Source: an uncultured Gammaproteobacteria bacterium
GTDB lineage: Bacteria; Pseudomonadota; Gammaproteobacteria; Eutrophobiales; Eutrophobiaceae
Length of the DNA: 64,000 bases
Direction: 5' to 3'
Assembly: GCA_943788815.1 (NCBI GenBank)
Contig: CALSRS010000001.1
Coordinates: 1,026,069-1,090,068 of the forward strand
The notes below the pieces were generated by a model. The model ran no database searches, was not told the DNA's origin, and was given only the letters and a program-made list of their open reading frames with translations. The translations under genes and the position numbers were made by a program. Below are positions 46,843-56,453 of the stretch, piece after piece (the first letter of the stretch is position 1; the number at the start of each line of letters is the position of its first letter).

Positions 46843-47193
46843 ATTCAGTATGGTCTGTAATGAATGAATAATAAGAAAAAATATTTATGTTGGTCATTCT
46901 CTTAAATCAACGTTTCGTATGCAAGGTATTTGATATAATTGCACGGTGATTTATTGATGGCGATGGCGGGAGTTGAGAAGTCAATCTAAGCTATTGATTT
47001 ATTTTATTAATTTATTTTTCTAGTAAGACTTGTCTCTAACTCATGTTATTGTTTAAAAGTTTAAGCTATCTGTTTTGTGACATAAGTATATTTTCATATC
47101 TACAGAATAATCTGTCCTGACATTAATTTTTACGTCATGCCTTCCGAATACAATTGAAATTATACCAGCACAGAATTCTGTGCCTAATAATAC
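46843..47193. other. AT-rich intergenic region, no gene seen
   Basis: 351 bp between the pilin-like gene and the DUF6134 gene. I see no reading frame with a convincing ribosome site and no hairpin with a T-run. It should hold the promoter of the pilin-like gene. Confidence 0.45.
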
Positions 47194-47865
47194 CTAAATT
47201 GAGATTGCCTGGCTTTGTAGTTGATAAATTAGCTCACGGTTATTTTTTAGTTTTGACCTCAGTTTCAACCATTCTCCATCTGGTCCATACCACAAATCAA
47301 TATGAAGTTTCTCACCTGTTAGGCTGTATTTTGTTGCATTCCACATCGTATCGACAACCTGAATAGTCTCCGCGCCACCTGTAACCATATCGACATCAAC
47401 ATATTCACCTGTTTGTGGATTTAAAAGTCTTTCAGAATTCAAAATTTTCTCCAAATCCCAGTAGGCAAAGCTTCTTACACATCCTTCGAGCATTGCTGAG
47501 TTTTTTTGTGCTTCGACCATAAAGATCTGATTGCTATTTATGCCGTTAACGGCAAGCACATCATTATTATTATTGGTTTTAGACTTGATACTTTCCAGAC
47601 ATCCATCTCGCCACAATTCTGTAGCATCATGCTGATACTTGAATGCTTCAAAAAATAAAAAATTAACGCGCATATTTGCATTACTTTCAACTTGCAAATA
47701 TCCATCATCAATTGATGAAACCACAAACTGATGCTCACCTATATTTTTCCCATTTAGAAGAACATTAAATATCCATCTAGAATCACTCGACTCAGCATTT
47801 ACTTTTGATGAAACAAGGAAAATTAGCGTAATTGAAAACAGTAATCTTTTTATGCATAGCATCAT
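47194..47865 (-). CDS. DUF6134-type exported protein
   Basis: 223 residues with a signal peptide (LLFSITLIFLVSSKVNA, cleavage near residue 24). The mature part begins WIFNVLLNGKNIGEHQFVV, then ANMRVNFLFFEAFKYQHDATELWRDGCLESIKSKTNNN, which is the DUF6134 pattern. Function unknown. The family is periplasmic and mostly beta-sheet. Confidence 0.65.
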   Translation of the reverse strand: MMLCIKRLLFSITLIFLVSSKVNAESSDSRWIFNVLLNGKNIGEHQFVVSSIDDGYLQVESNANMRVNFLFFEAFKYQHDATELWRDGCLESIKSKTNNNNDVLAVNGINSNQIFMVEAQKNSAMLEGCVRSFAYWDLEKILNSERLLNPQTGEYVDVDMVTGGAETIQVVDTMWNATKYSLTGEKLHIDLWYGPDGEWLKLRSKLKNNRELIYQLQSQAISI

Positions 47866-48161
47866 ATATTAATCCTGTTGTGTTATTTAATTTTGTCTAT
47901 TAGGTGAAGTAAGAAAAATAATTCGCTTCCACAATTTAAATCATCATTAAACATATAGTTCACCAAAGTAATTTGATTGTCTGGTATAGGTACATACCTA
48001 TTTATATATATTTTTGTAACTATTACTGACGTAATGTGAAGTGGATGTATGCAAACCGTGAAAATTTTGTGAAAAATTAAAAAATAATCTGCAGAAAAAA
48101 TAGAGGAGACCAACAAACAAACAGAAGAATGATTAACCTCACAGAAAGTCTGCTATGACAA

Positions 48162-48683
48162 TTACAACTGCTCTTCCCTAGTACTAATATCAGCATAAAC
48201 TTCACTGCCCCCATCTTTTTTGATCAGTAAAACTTGATATGGCATAAATTTATCATCAACTTCCATTCCTGGGCTGCCGACAGGCATTGCAGGTACAGCT
48301 AAACCAATTGCTCCTTCTGGTGTATCACTGAGAAACTGATGAACATACTTTGCTGGAATATGACCTTCAAACACAAAGCCATCTGTTGAAACTGCCGTAT
48401 GACAAGATCGGTACTGAGGATTAATTCCATGTTCAGTTTTAATCGCTGCAAGATCCATTGAGTCATGTGTATGCGCAGCAAACCCATTTCTTTCCATATA
48501 CTCCACCCACTGACCACAACAGCCACATGTAGGGCTCTTATAGACATTAAGAGAGACGAGCTCGCGTAAAGAGGAATTAGCTTCAGGAGATATTTTTTCG
48601 TCAGTGATATTCGAACAAGCTGATACCAAGACAGATATGATTGAGACAATTATCCAGTAAAACCTACCATTAATACTATGCAT
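48162..48683 (-). CDS. DUF411 metal-binding lipoprotein
   Basis: 173 residues with a lipobox (VLVSAC, Cys23), so it is a lipoprotein. The DUF411 core is SLNVYKSPTCGCCGQWVEYM, with Cys53, Cys55 and Cys56 forming the C-x-C-C metal site, then YRSCHTAVSTDGFVFEGHIPAK and LAVPAMPVGSPGME. The family binds copper-like metals in the periplasm and often lies near copper-handling genes. None is visible here. Confidence 0.75.
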   Translation of the reverse strand: MHSINGRFYWIIVSIISVLVSACSNITDEKISPEANSSLRELVSLNVYKSPTCGCCGQWVEYMERNGFAAHTHDSMDLAAIKTEHGINPQYRSCHTAVSTDGFVFEGHIPAKYVHQFLSDTPEGAIGLAVPAMPVGSPGMEVDDKFMPYQVLLIKKDGGSEVYADISTREEQL

Positions 48684-48837
48684 GCTCGCTCCAAATAACT
48701 ATTCAAAATTATAATTGACAAGTTAGACCGCTGAAATGAACATTATTCCCTATTCTCACATATAAATGCAAAAAATGAGTTTAAGAATCTTTTTAATTTA
48801 ATCCACAAATAACAAGTATTAAATGGCGCACCCGGAA

Positions 48838-50145
48838 TGTAGTACCTGACACATAGCTGACACTTGATACTGGAGACATAGTTTACACAATGGTGCATTT
48901 GAGGAGAACCTCAGATGCCCTGGAAAGAGTGTAATGCTATGGATGAACGTCTAAAATTTGTTGCTCGACTCCTTGATGGAGAGAAAATGGCTGCACTGTG
49001 TCGTGAATTTGGTATCTCTCGACCGACCGGCTATAAGATCTACAACCGTTACAAGGATCATGGGCTTGAAGGTCTGGAAGATCGGAGTCGTCGTCCTTAT
49101 CGCCACGCCAATCAACTGCCCTTCCAGATTGAACGTTCTATCTTGCGTATCAAAAAGGAATATTCCACCTGGGGCGCGCCCAAAATCAGGGAGAAATTGC
49201 TGCGCGAGTATCCCATGATCAAACCCCCAGCCAAGAGCACGGTACACGCCGTACTCGACCGTCATGGTTTGGTCACGCGGCGTAAACGCCGACGTAATAA
49301 GGCACAAGGCACGCCGCTCTGCGATGCTCAATCGCCTAATGGCCTGTGGTGTACCGACTACAAGGGGGAGTTTAAGTTGGGGAATCGCAAGTACTGTTAT
49401 CCCCTGACCATCACTGACTACAGCTCGCGCTATCTACTGGCCTGTGAAGGACTCGAATCGACCCGTTCAGACTTCGCTTTCGCCGTGTTCGAAAGGGTCT
49501 TTAAGGAATATGGCCTACCTCAGGCCATCCGTACCGATAACGGTATCCCCTTTGCCTCTCCCAATGCCTTGTTCGGTTTGAGTAAGCTCTCTATATGGTG
49601 GATGCGACTGGGCATTAACATCGAGCGTATCAAGCCCGGGAATCCACAACAAAATGGACGCCATGAACGCATGCATCGCACCTTAAAAAAAGAAACTACC
49701 CGACCGGCATCGTTCAACTTCTTGCAACAGCAAAGCCGATTTGATGACTTTATCGAGGTTTACAATAATGAACGCCCACACCAGGCTTTGAATATGAAGT
49801 ATCCCGGTGAAGTGTATACACCTTCTGCGAAGGTCTACCAACCACCGCAAGAACCCGACTACCCGTACCACGATAGAACCCTCCGCATCACCCAATGTGG
49901 TAGGATCTGCATCGGTAAGCGAAAAATTAATCTCTCTACTGTTTTTGCAGGTCAAATAGTGGGGATACGCGAGGTCGCTGATAATATCTGGCTCGTCAGC
50001 TTCCTCGATTATGACCTGGGATTTTTTGATGAGGAGGCGGCGCGAGTCGAACCGGCCACGAATCCTTTCTTACTAAAAGTGTAAACCATGTCTCCGGTAT
50101 AAACTGTAAACTATGTATCCGGTATATACCTTCGATTAAATTGGC
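48838..50145 (+). mobile_element. IS481-family insertion sequence, copy 1
   Basis: About 1.3 kb. It matches the copy at 54292-55599 along its whole length, with two base differences seen inside the transposase. The ends form an imperfect inverted repeat of about 47 bp, starting TACCTGACACATAGC on the left and TACCGGATACATAGT on the right (minus strand). Each end contains two copies of a ggagacat-gtttacac-like motif, probably transposase-binding sites. The exact right boundary is uncertain by a few bases. Confidence 0.88.
48915..50084 (+). CDS. IS481-family transposase
   Basis: A 389-residue DDE transposase. The N-terminal helix-turn-helix is ALCREFGISRPTGYKIYNRY. The catalytic core has Asp in NGLWCTDYKGEF, Asp in AIRTDNGIPF and Glu in QQNGRHERMHRTLK, spaced as in the IS481/IS3 fold. 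The C-terminal YNNERPHQALNMKYPGEVY is the standard IS481 ending, followed by a longer domain of about 90 residues. Starts at residue 1 or 9 (MDERLKF) are both possible. It appears intact. Confidence 0.93.
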   Translation: MPWKECNAMDERLKFVARLLDGEKMAALCREFGISRPTGYKIYNRYKDHGLEGLEDRSRRPYRHANQLPFQIERSILRIKKEYSTWGAPKIREKLLREYPMIKPPAKSTVHAVLDRHGLVTRRKRRRNKAQGTPLCDAQSPNGLWCTDYKGEFKLGNRKYCYPLTITDYSSRYLLACEGLESTRSDFAFAVFERVFKEYGLPQAIRTDNGIPFASPNALFGLSKLSIWWMRLGINIERIKPGNPQQNGRHERMHRTLKKETTRPASFNFLQQQSRFDDFIEVYNNERPHQALNMKYPGEVYTPSAKVYQPPQEPDYPYHDRTLRITQCGRICIGKRKINLSTVFAGQIVGIREVADNIWLVSFLDYDLGFFDEEAARVEPATNPFLLKV

Positions 50146-50557
50146 TCGTCTCAAGGAATCGTGCCTCGCCGGTATCCTTTATCTGACGGTCTGCGGTTAA
50201 TATCGAACTAAAGAACGTAACATCCATTCTCTGGGTGTTACTTGCCGAATCACCATCGAAATACATTTTTTCAACCAGCCCATATGGGCTCGTTGTCAAT
50301 GTCACTCCCCTGATGTCGTTGGCCACCCAGAGCTCAAAACCCGATGTAGATGTGAACCTAGTCGTATCGAAATTGGCTGGATTTGCTGTGATAGGTATAA
50401 TTAAAGAGTCATATTCCCCTATCCAGGCCTGGGTCCCGGTTTGTACGCATTCCGGAGCTGTTGTGCAGGTGGCTGCAAGAACGTGTCCTTGATAGAGGTG
50501 AGCAATAAATAATGCTGTCAGGATCGGACTGAATTTCACGGAGAGTATTTTTTTCAT
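50111..50557 (-). CDS. Exported protein truncated by the IS481 copy
   Basis: 148 residues with a signal peptide (SPILTALFIAHLYQGHVLA) and a mature part with two Cys close together (ATCTTAPECVQTG). The rest is a beta-type segment I do not recognise. The last residues (FNRRYIPDT) are read from the IS481 end, so the natural C-terminus has been replaced by the insertion and the original length is unknown. Confidence 0.5.
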   Translation of the reverse strand: MKKILSVKFSPILTALFIAHLYQGHVLAATCTTAPECVQTGTQAWIGEYDSLIIPITANPANFDTTRFTSTSGFELWVANDIRGVTLTTSPYGLVEKMYFDGDSASNTQRMDVTFFSSILTADRQIKDTGEARFLETSQFNRRYIPDT

Positions 50558-50684
50558 ATTAGAAACCAGGTTTTTTTAAATACATTAATTTATCTATGTT
50601 TAATTTCGCTTTTTGCAAGTTAAAGAAATAGAAGAGTTTTCGTTATCACCCACCAATAATCTCAACGATCAGATGATCTACTTA

Positions 50685-50756
50685 GGATAGTTTGGATAGT
50701 TTGGATAGTTTGGATAGTTTGGATAGTTTGGATAGTTTGGATAGTTTGGATAGTTC
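50685..50756. repeat. Nine-base tandem repeat, eight units
   Basis: The unit ggatagttt is repeated seven times in a row from 50685 and an eighth time with a final c (50748-50756). The unit length is a multiple of three, but there is no gene here. It lies in the 634-bp region between the truncated exported protein and topA and is a likely site of copy-number variation. Confidence 0.9.
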
Positions 50757-50950
50757 CAGCCTACTCTTGCACTCTCAGCAATTTTAACAGAGCTAATTAT
50801 TAAGTCTACTTAATGTCTGCTTTTTTAGAATACTGACTGCTGTGTGCTGCCACTTCAACCGGTCGATACAACCGGACATCGTTACAGCTATGACCGTTTT
50901 GTATCAAGGGGGAAAGAGAAAACTTAACTAGATGTTTTTATTAAATTTAA

Positions 50951-51021
50951 GACGTGGGCGTCCGTTGCAAAATGCACCACTAAGCATAACGAATCACAAC
51001 TACCTCCGGCAAAATTCCGGT
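50951..51021. repeat. Third, more divergent att-like repeat
   Basis: gggcgtccgttgc at about 50957, then cataacgaatcacaac, then ctccggcaaaa, align without gaps with the inner part of the 156-bp repeats at 55596 and 61050. The tRNA half is missing here. A further segment at 50841-50868 (gctgtgtgctgcc and ttcaaccggtcg) matches the stretch just after the 61050 copy. The rest of 50558-51191 holds no gene. Confidence 0.6.
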
Positions 51022-51191
51022 ACGATTTTAATATTCTATTTACATCTGCTTTGTGCCAAAGCTGAAGGTAGTAAAACTCAAAGCAGTAATGCCTAAAGCT
51101 GCGACGAGCAGATTACTGACACCCCAGACAAAATAAGATTTAACTGATCAGGACGAGTTCATCCACTTGACTATGCTTTTTTACTGGGCTT

Positions 51192-53900
51192 TTACTTGGT
51201 GACCTTTTTCGTAGCCTTTTTTTTAGTTTTCTTTTTCGCGGCTTTCTTTTTTGCCTTCTTCTTCACTGTTTTATTGCCGCCTACTACCCATTTACCACCC
51301 TCAAAGAATGCTTTCCAACCAGTAGCTTTACCATCTTCTTCTGACTGCACGTAAATCTCTTTGGTTTTACGACTGTAACGAATAACACTTGGCAACCCAT
51401 CTTCATCTGCTACTGGAGCCGAAAACAAATAGTCATATTTTGGATCAATCTCATTCTGATGAGGGATAATTTCAGCCACCAGTGGAGCTCGGGTCTCTCT
51501 ATTTTTTGGAAACCCACTGGCTGCCAGAAACATACCCGAAGCACCATCCCGAAGAACATAATGGTCATCAACCTTTAAACACCTAAGCTCCGGCATTTGA
51601 ACTGGATCCATCTTGGGTGGGGCCGCTTCCCCATTGCGCAACAGCTTACGAGTATTTTTACAATCATCGCTGGTGCATCCAAAATACTTACCAAATCGAC
51701 CGTTTTTAAGCTGCATTTCACTGCCACATTTATCGCATTCAAGAATAGGGCCTTCATAACCTTTAATCTTATACGCGCCCGCCTCTATTTCAAAACCAGG
51801 GCAATCTGGGTTGTTGCCGCAAATATGTAACTTACGACTCTCATCGAGAAGATACCCGTCCATGGCAGCATTACATATCGAGCAGTGCCGCTTCTTGATC
51901 AGCAGCTTAGCTTCCGCCTCATCATCCTCGTCAACATTGACTACCTCGTCGCCAGACACCAAGTTCATCGTAGACTTGCAGCGCTCTTTCGGCGGCAACG
52001 AGTATCCAGAGCAGCCAAGAAACACACCTGTGCTACCAGTACGAATTTGCATGTTGCGGCCACATGTGCCGCATTCGATGTCGGTTTCAGTCGGCAGGTT
52101 GGGACGCATGCCGCCATCTTCATTGTTTTCAGCCTTGAGTAAAGCTTGCGAAAACTCCTGGTAAAAACTGTCTAACAGATCGCGCCATTGACGCCGACCC
52201 TTAGCCACATCATCTAGTGCGGCCTCCATATTAGCAGTGAAGTCATAATTCATTAGGTCGTTAAAACTCTCGATCAGTCGCTCGGTGACAATATCTCCCA
52301 TTTTTTGGGCATAAAAACGTCGTTTTTCCAGGTTAACGTACCCGCGATCTTGAATGGTTGAGATAATTGCTGCGTAGGTAGACGGCCGCCCTATTCCTCT
52401 TTTTTCCAACTCTTTTACCAGACTAGCCTCTGTGTATCTGGCTGGTGGTTTAGTGAAGTGCTGGTTGGGCAATAATGCCTCTAAGCTCAATGCCTCACCT
52501 ACCTTCATCAACGGCAAAATACCATCATCCTCACCACGACTCATTGGTGGCTGAACCTTCTGATAACCATCGAAGACAACAACACGACCTCGTATTCGCA
52601 GCTCGTAGTCACCAGCGTTAATGCTGACCCTTGTGCTTAAAAACTCCGCAGACACCATCTGACATGCAATAAATTGGCGCCATATAAGCGTATAAAGACG
52701 CTCAGCGTCTCGGTCTACATTGCTTAACTGAGTCGGCTTCACACCCACGTCTGATGGTCGTATCGCCTCATGAGCATCTTGAGAGCCCTCTTTGCTAGAG
52801 TAAGAAATCGGTGCGCTGGGAAGATACTTTTTCCCAAATTCAGCACTTATATAGCACCGGCAATCATCAATCGCGGTCTTACTCAAATTGGTTGAGTCAG
52901 TCCTCATGTAGGTAATATAGCCGGCCTCATACAATCGCTGCGCCAGCATCATTGTTTTCTTTATGCCAAAACCCAAACGGGTACTTGCCGCCTGCTGCAG
53001 AGTTGATGTGATGTAAGGCGCTGTCGGCTTAGTCGAGGTCGGTCGCTCATTGACTTCAGTAATTTTGAATTGCTCGCCTTGTAACTCCGCTACAGCGGCT
53101 TTAGCTTGCTCTTCATTTACAGGCCGAAACACCAAACCCTTATGGTTTAAAACTTCAAATTTAACGTCGTCGCCAGCACCCGTTTTTAAATCAGCAAACA
53201 AATCCCAATACTCTTCTGGAATAAACGCTCTGATTTCACGCTCTCGCTCGACAACCAAACGAAGTGCAACGGATTGAACGCGGCCAGCCGACAAACCTCT
53301 TGCAACTTTTGCCCAGAGCAACGGCGAAACCATAAAACCAACAACTCTATCTAAAAACCGCCTTGCTTGTTGAGCATTAACACGATCCATATCGACTGGA
53401 CCTGGGTTTTCGAAGGCAGCCTGAATGGCGGGCTTAGTAATCTCGTTAAAAACCACACGCTTATAGCGTTTAGGATCGCCACCAATAGCTTCTTGAAGAT
53501 GCCATGCGATTGCCTCTCCCTCTCTGTCCATATCAGTTGCGAGGTAGATCGTGTCTGCTTTCTTTGCGAGGCTTACCAACTCGTCAACTACTTTTTCTTT
53601 GCCGGGCAAAATCTCATAGCGAGCAGCCCAATCATTGTCAGGATTGATCCCCATACGACGAATCAACTGCTCTTTTGATTTCTTCTTACGATGGATAATC
53701 TTATCTTCTGGTGATAATTTTTTTGTAATGGCGGCCTGACGCGCCCTTTCCTTAGGGTCGCTGGTGTTTTTATCGCTACCACTGGTAGGTAAATCACGAA
53801 TATGGCCAACACTGGACTTTACAATATAATCACTACCAAGATACTTATTGATCGTTTTCGCCTTTGCTGGCGACTCCACAATCACTAAAGATTTACTCAT
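51192..53900 (-). CDS. topA: DNA topoisomerase I (type IA)
   Basis: A 902-residue enzyme that relaxes negative supercoils. The TOPRIM domain at the N-terminus has [20 protein letters not shown] and the acidic [13 protein letters not shown]. The active-site tyrosine is Tyr331 in [11 protein letters not shown]. Three zinc-finger-like Cys4 modules follow ([23 protein letters not shown], each with a second CxnC pair). The C-terminus is a Lys/Ala-rich tail of about 25 residues, which is common in gammaproteobacterial TopA. Core genes of this type rarely sit between two direct IS copies. No other chromosome-maintenance genes are adjacent. Confidence 0.96.
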   Translation of the reverse strand: MSKSLVIVESPAKAKTINKYLGSDYIVKSSVGHIRDLPTSGSDKNTSDPKERARQAAITKKLSPEDKIIHRKKKSKEQLIRRMGINPDNDWAARYEILPGKEKVVDELVSLAKKADTIYLATDMDREGEAIAWHLQEAIGGDPKRYKRVVFNEITKPAIQAAFENPGPVDMDRVNAQQARRFLDRVVGFMVSPLLWAKVARGLSAGRVQSVALRLVVEREREIRAFIPEEYWDLFADLKTGAGDDVKFEVLNHKGLVFRPVNEEQAKAAVAELQGEQFKITEVNERPTSTKPTAPYITSTLQQAASTRLGFGIKKTMMLAQRLYEAGYITYMRTDSTNLSKTAIDDCRCYISAEFGKKYLPSAPISYSSKEGSQDAHEAIRPSDVGVKPTQLSNVDRDAERLYTLIWRQFIACQMVSAEFLSTRVSINAGDYELRIRGRVVVFDGYQKVQPPMSRGEDDGILPLMKVGEALSLEALLPNQHFTKPPARYTEASLVKELEKRGIGRPSTYAAIISTIQDRGYVNLEKRRFYAQKMGDIVTERLIESFNDLMNYDFTANMEAALDDVAKGRRQWRDLLDSFYQEFSQALLKAENNEDGGMRPNLPTETDIECGTCGRNMQIRTGSTGVFLGCSGYSLPPKERCKSTMNLVSGDEVVNVDEDDEAEAKLLIKKRHCSICNAAMDGYLLDESRKLHICGNNPDCPGFEIEAGAYKIKGYEGPILECDKCGSEMQLKNGRFGKYFGCTSDDCKNTRKLLRNGEAAPPKMDPVQMPELRCLKVDDHYVLRDGASGMFLAASGFPKNRETRAPLVAEIIPHQNEIDPKYDYLFSAPVADEDGLPSVIRYSRKTKEIYVQSEEDGKATGWKAFFEGGKWVVGGNKTVKKKAKKKAAKKKTKKKATKKVTK

Positions 53901-54231
53901 ATTAATATTCTTTTCTATTTACTAACGGTTACAACGGCATATCGCTCTTTCGAGCCCTTATTTACCATAGCCGAGTTTTCATCAAGATAACAATACCTTT
54001 ATTTGGGTATGCCCTCTATCGATTGTATTTCAGCTTAGCCATATCTACTCACTTTCTAATACAAAGTCGCATTAGGGTGGCCAGATCAGCCGCAGGTCGG
54101 ACGCCGCGAATTTCGTGCGAGTATCTATCTATTTGGTGATTCGGGCAAGTGCTAGACGGACAAACGTCCAATATTTAACGATTTGCCGTCCATAGATTTT
54201 AACCTAGCTTAGTGAATCATAGGATATTTGA

Positions 54232-54282
54232 GGTCAGAGTAAAAAATTATCTAATTTCCAGACTTAAATGTCACTCTGACCC
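54232..54282. repeat. Imperfect palindrome, MITE- or REP-like remnant
   Basis: GGTCAGAGT at 54232-54240 pairs with ACTCTGACC at 54274-54282 around a 33-bp spacer. This resembles the ends seen around REP-associated or IS200-type elements. No transposase is present. It lies in the 390-bp gap (53901-54290) between topA and the second IS481 copy. The rest of that gap shows no gene. Confidence 0.55.
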
Positions 54283-54291
54283 TAAATATTA

Positions 54292-55599
54292 TGTAGTACC
54301 TGACACATAGCTGACACTTGATACTGGAGACATAGTTTACACAATGGTGCATTTGAGGAGAACCTCAGATGCCCTGGAAAGAGTGTAATGCTATGGATGA
54401 ACGTCTAAAATTTGTTGCTCGACTCCTTGATGGAGAGAAAATGGCTGCACTGTGTCGTGAATTTGGTATCTCTCGACCGACCGGCTATAAGATCTACAAC
54501 CGTTACAAGGATCATGGGCTTGAAGGTCTGGAAGATCGGAGTCATCGTCCTTATCGCCACGCCAATCAACTGCCCTTCCAGATTGAACGTTCTATCTTGC
54601 GTATCAAAAAGGAATATTCCACCTGGGGCGCGCCCAAAATCAGGGAGAAATTGCTGCGCGAGTATCCCATGATCAAACCCCCAGCCAAGAGCACGGTACA
54701 CGCCGTACTCGACCGTCATGGTTTGGTCACGCGGCGTAAACGCCGACGTAATAAGGCACAAGGCACGCCGCTCTGCGATGCTCAATCGCCTAATGGCCTG
54801 TGGTGTACCGACTACAAGGGGGAGTTTAAGTTGGGGAATCGCAAGTACTGTTATCCCCTGACCATCACTGACTACAGCTCGCGCTATCTACTGGCCTGTG
54901 AAGGACTCGAATCGACCCGTTCAGACTTCGCTTTCGCCGTGTTCGAAAGGGTCTTTAAGGAATATGGCCTACCTCAGGCCATCCGTACCGATAACGGTAT
55001 CCCCTTTGCCTCTCCCAATGCCTTGTTCGGTTTGAGTAAGCTCTCTATATGGTGGATGCGACTGGGCATTAACATCGAGCGTATCAAGCCCGGGAATCCA
55101 CAACAAAATGGACGCCATGAACGCATGCATCGCACCTTAAAAAAAGAAACTACCCGACCGGCATCGTTCAACTTCTTGCAACAGCAAAGCCGATTTAATG
55201 ACTTTATCGAGGTTTACAATAATGAACGCCCACACCAGGCTTTGAATATGAAGTATCCCGGTGAAGTGTATACACCTTCTGCGAAGGTCTACCAACCACC
55301 GCAAGAACCCGACTACCCGTACCACGATAGAACCCTCCGCATCACCCAATGTGGTAGGATCTGCATCGGTAAGCGAAAAATTAATCTCTCTACTGTTTTT
55401 GCAGGTCAAATAGTGGGGATACGCGAGGTCGCTGATAATATCTGGCTCGTCAGCTTCCTCGATTATGACCTGGGATTTTTTGATGAGGAGGCGGCGCGAG
55501 TCGAACCGGCCACGAATCCTTTCTTACTAAAAGTGTAAACCATGTCTCCGGTATAAACTGTAAACTATGTATCCGGTATATACCTTCGATTAAATTGGC
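54292..55599 (+). mobile_element. IS481-family insertion sequence, copy 2
   Basis: A full-length second copy in the same orientation as copy 1. Its right end runs up to or into the CCA end (55596-55598) of a tRNA-Arg fragment. The two copies bracket 50146-54291, which includes topA and a truncated exported protein, so the whole could be a composite transposon. Confidence 0.88.
54369..55538 (+). CDS. IS481-family transposase
   Basis: 389 residues, differing from copy 1 by an Arg-to-His change near residue 58 (DRSH against DRSR) and an Asp-to-Asn change in SRFNDFIEV. The catalytic DDE residues are unchanged, so it should be functional. Near-identity of the two copies points to recent duplication or transposition. 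Confidence 0.93.
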   Translation: MPWKECNAMDERLKFVARLLDGEKMAALCREFGISRPTGYKIYNRYKDHGLEGLEDRSHRPYRHANQLPFQIERSILRIKKEYSTWGAPKIREKLLREYPMIKPPAKSTVHAVLDRHGLVTRRKRRRNKAQGTPLCDAQSPNGLWCTDYKGEFKLGNRKYCYPLTITDYSSRYLLACEGLESTRSDFAFAVFERVFKEYGLPQAIRTDNGIPFASPNALFGLSKLSIWWMRLGINIERIKPGNPQQNGRHERMHRTLKKETTRPASFNFLQQQSRFNDFIEVYNNERPHQALNMKYPGEVYTPSAKVYQPPQEPDYPYHDRTLRITQCGRICIGKRKINLSTVFAGQIVGIREVADNIWLVSFLDYDLGFFDEEAARVEPATNPFLLKV

Positions 55600-55640
55600 G
55601 CGCCCGGAAGGATTCGAACCTCCGACCCCCTAGTTCGTAG
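55596..55640 (-). pseudogene. tRNA-Arg(ACG) 3'-half fragment
   Basis: On the minus strand, the 45 bases start in the anticodon loop (CTACGAAC, with the ACG anticodon) and run through the variable region and a perfect T-arm (GGAGGTTCGAATCC) to CGGGCGCGCCA, including CCA. This matches the 3' half of arginine tRNAs with ACG. The 5' half (D-arm, 5' acceptor strand) is absent, since the sequence beyond 55640 is unrelated. It is therefore an att-type remnant, not a tRNA gene. Confidence 0.8.
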
Positions 55641-55751
55641 GGTGGGATCGGAAAATTAACTTGTTGTTATTATTAACCTTTGACGGGCGTCCGTTGCCGA
55701 ACTATCCCGACAAATCATAACGAATCATAACTGACTCCGGCAAAAGTCCGG
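55596..55751. repeat. att-like direct repeat, left copy (156 bp)
   Basis: The 156 bases match 61050-61205 without gaps at about 139 positions by my count. It contains the tRNA-Arg half, then a segment with paired repeats of the type AATCAtAAC (caaatcataacgaatcataac), which look like recombinase arm sites, and ends at ccggcaaaagtccgg. Together with the right copy it brackets the thiamine module. Confidence 0.75.
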
Positions 55752-55839
55752 CCGGAACTGGCGCCTGGCCCTGGGACGTGCTCAGGCACCGCATGCGGAA
55801 CAGGGACTCTGTCTGGTGTCCATCCAGGAATTCGCTTAA

Positions 55840-56160
55840 GAAGTAATACTTGAGTTCCGTGATCTCCGGCCCTCCGCCAAACAACGATCCGGCAGTTCCT
55901 GTATGGATGCGCCGGTAATAATTGAGAATGAGGAAGCCTGGTTTCTGAATCAACTCGAGGGCCGCTTTGTCAGCCTCTACTTTGTGAATCCCGGCAATGC
56001 TACGCCGACACAGTTACAGAAAATACCTCTAGATATACTCACAGTAGGCAGCGACAAGGCAAACATCGTTGGCAAGAGCGGTTTATTGCAGAAGCATTAC
56101 GATGCCACTCTGGGGACTTTCTATCTCATCCAGTCGGATCAATACGTTGCTGTGCGTTGA
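55840..56160 (+). pseudogene. C-terminal fragment of an FAD-dependent hydroxylase
   Basis: The frame open to the stop at 56160 includes RSGSSCMDAPVI, GRFVSLYFV and YDATLGTFYLIQSDQYVAVR. These are the end of the aromatic FAD hydroxylase family (MhpA-like C-terminal domain, normally preceded by about 400 residues). No start or N-terminal part is present. Upstream frames are interrupted (stop at 55837-55839). It is a remnant beside the left att-like repeat. Confidence 0.6.
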
Positions 56161-56295
56161 CACACATGTGACCCAGTTAAAGTAAAAAAGGCCCTGGCGA
56201 GAGTCACGGGTAATTAAGTAGTAGTTAACCGAAAAAATAATCCACAAAGACAACAACTATTTGCTAAACTAAACAGACATCTCCATTTCATGGAG

Positions 56296-56381
56296 TATTA
56301 CCTAAGGGGTGGCCATAAGGCCTGAGACATCGTGATGATGAACCCTGTGAACCTGATCCGGATAATGCCGGCGTAGGAATA
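56296..56381 (+). promoter_or_regulatory. TPP riboswitch (THI element)
   Basis: The core is complete: aaggggtggcc, then cctgagaca, then aaccctgtgaacctgatc, cggataatgccggcgtagg. The outer stem pairs TATT-CCTA on the 5' side with TAGG-AATA on the 3' side. The aptamer lies 72 bp before the TonB receptor start, so it should switch off the thiamine module when thiamine pyrophosphate is plentiful. The expression platform between 56382 and 56453 contains an ATG-near ribosome site (GGAGG). Confidence 0.93.
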
Positions 56382-56453
56382 GGACTCACAGAAGTCACAG
56401 TTCTCCCCACCGATCCGGGTCTCTTATAGCAGCACCGCTTTTGGAGGCATTAT

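Noticed and set aside
47883-48116. 77-residue frame on the minus strand
   Set aside because: AT-driven composition, no ribosome site and no recognisable motif.
50841-50869. A separate regulatory site for topA
   Set aside because: It matches the sequence after the right att-like repeat (61220-61262), so it belongs to the repeat family rather than to topA control.
55596-55640. A complete tRNA-Arg gene
   Set aside because: Only the 3' half from the anticodon loop to CCA is present. There is no D-arm or 5' acceptor strand on the other side.
55702-55953. 83-residue frame on the minus strand over the hydroxylase fragment
   Set aside because: It is antisense to a clearly family-like fragment and overlaps the att-like repeat.
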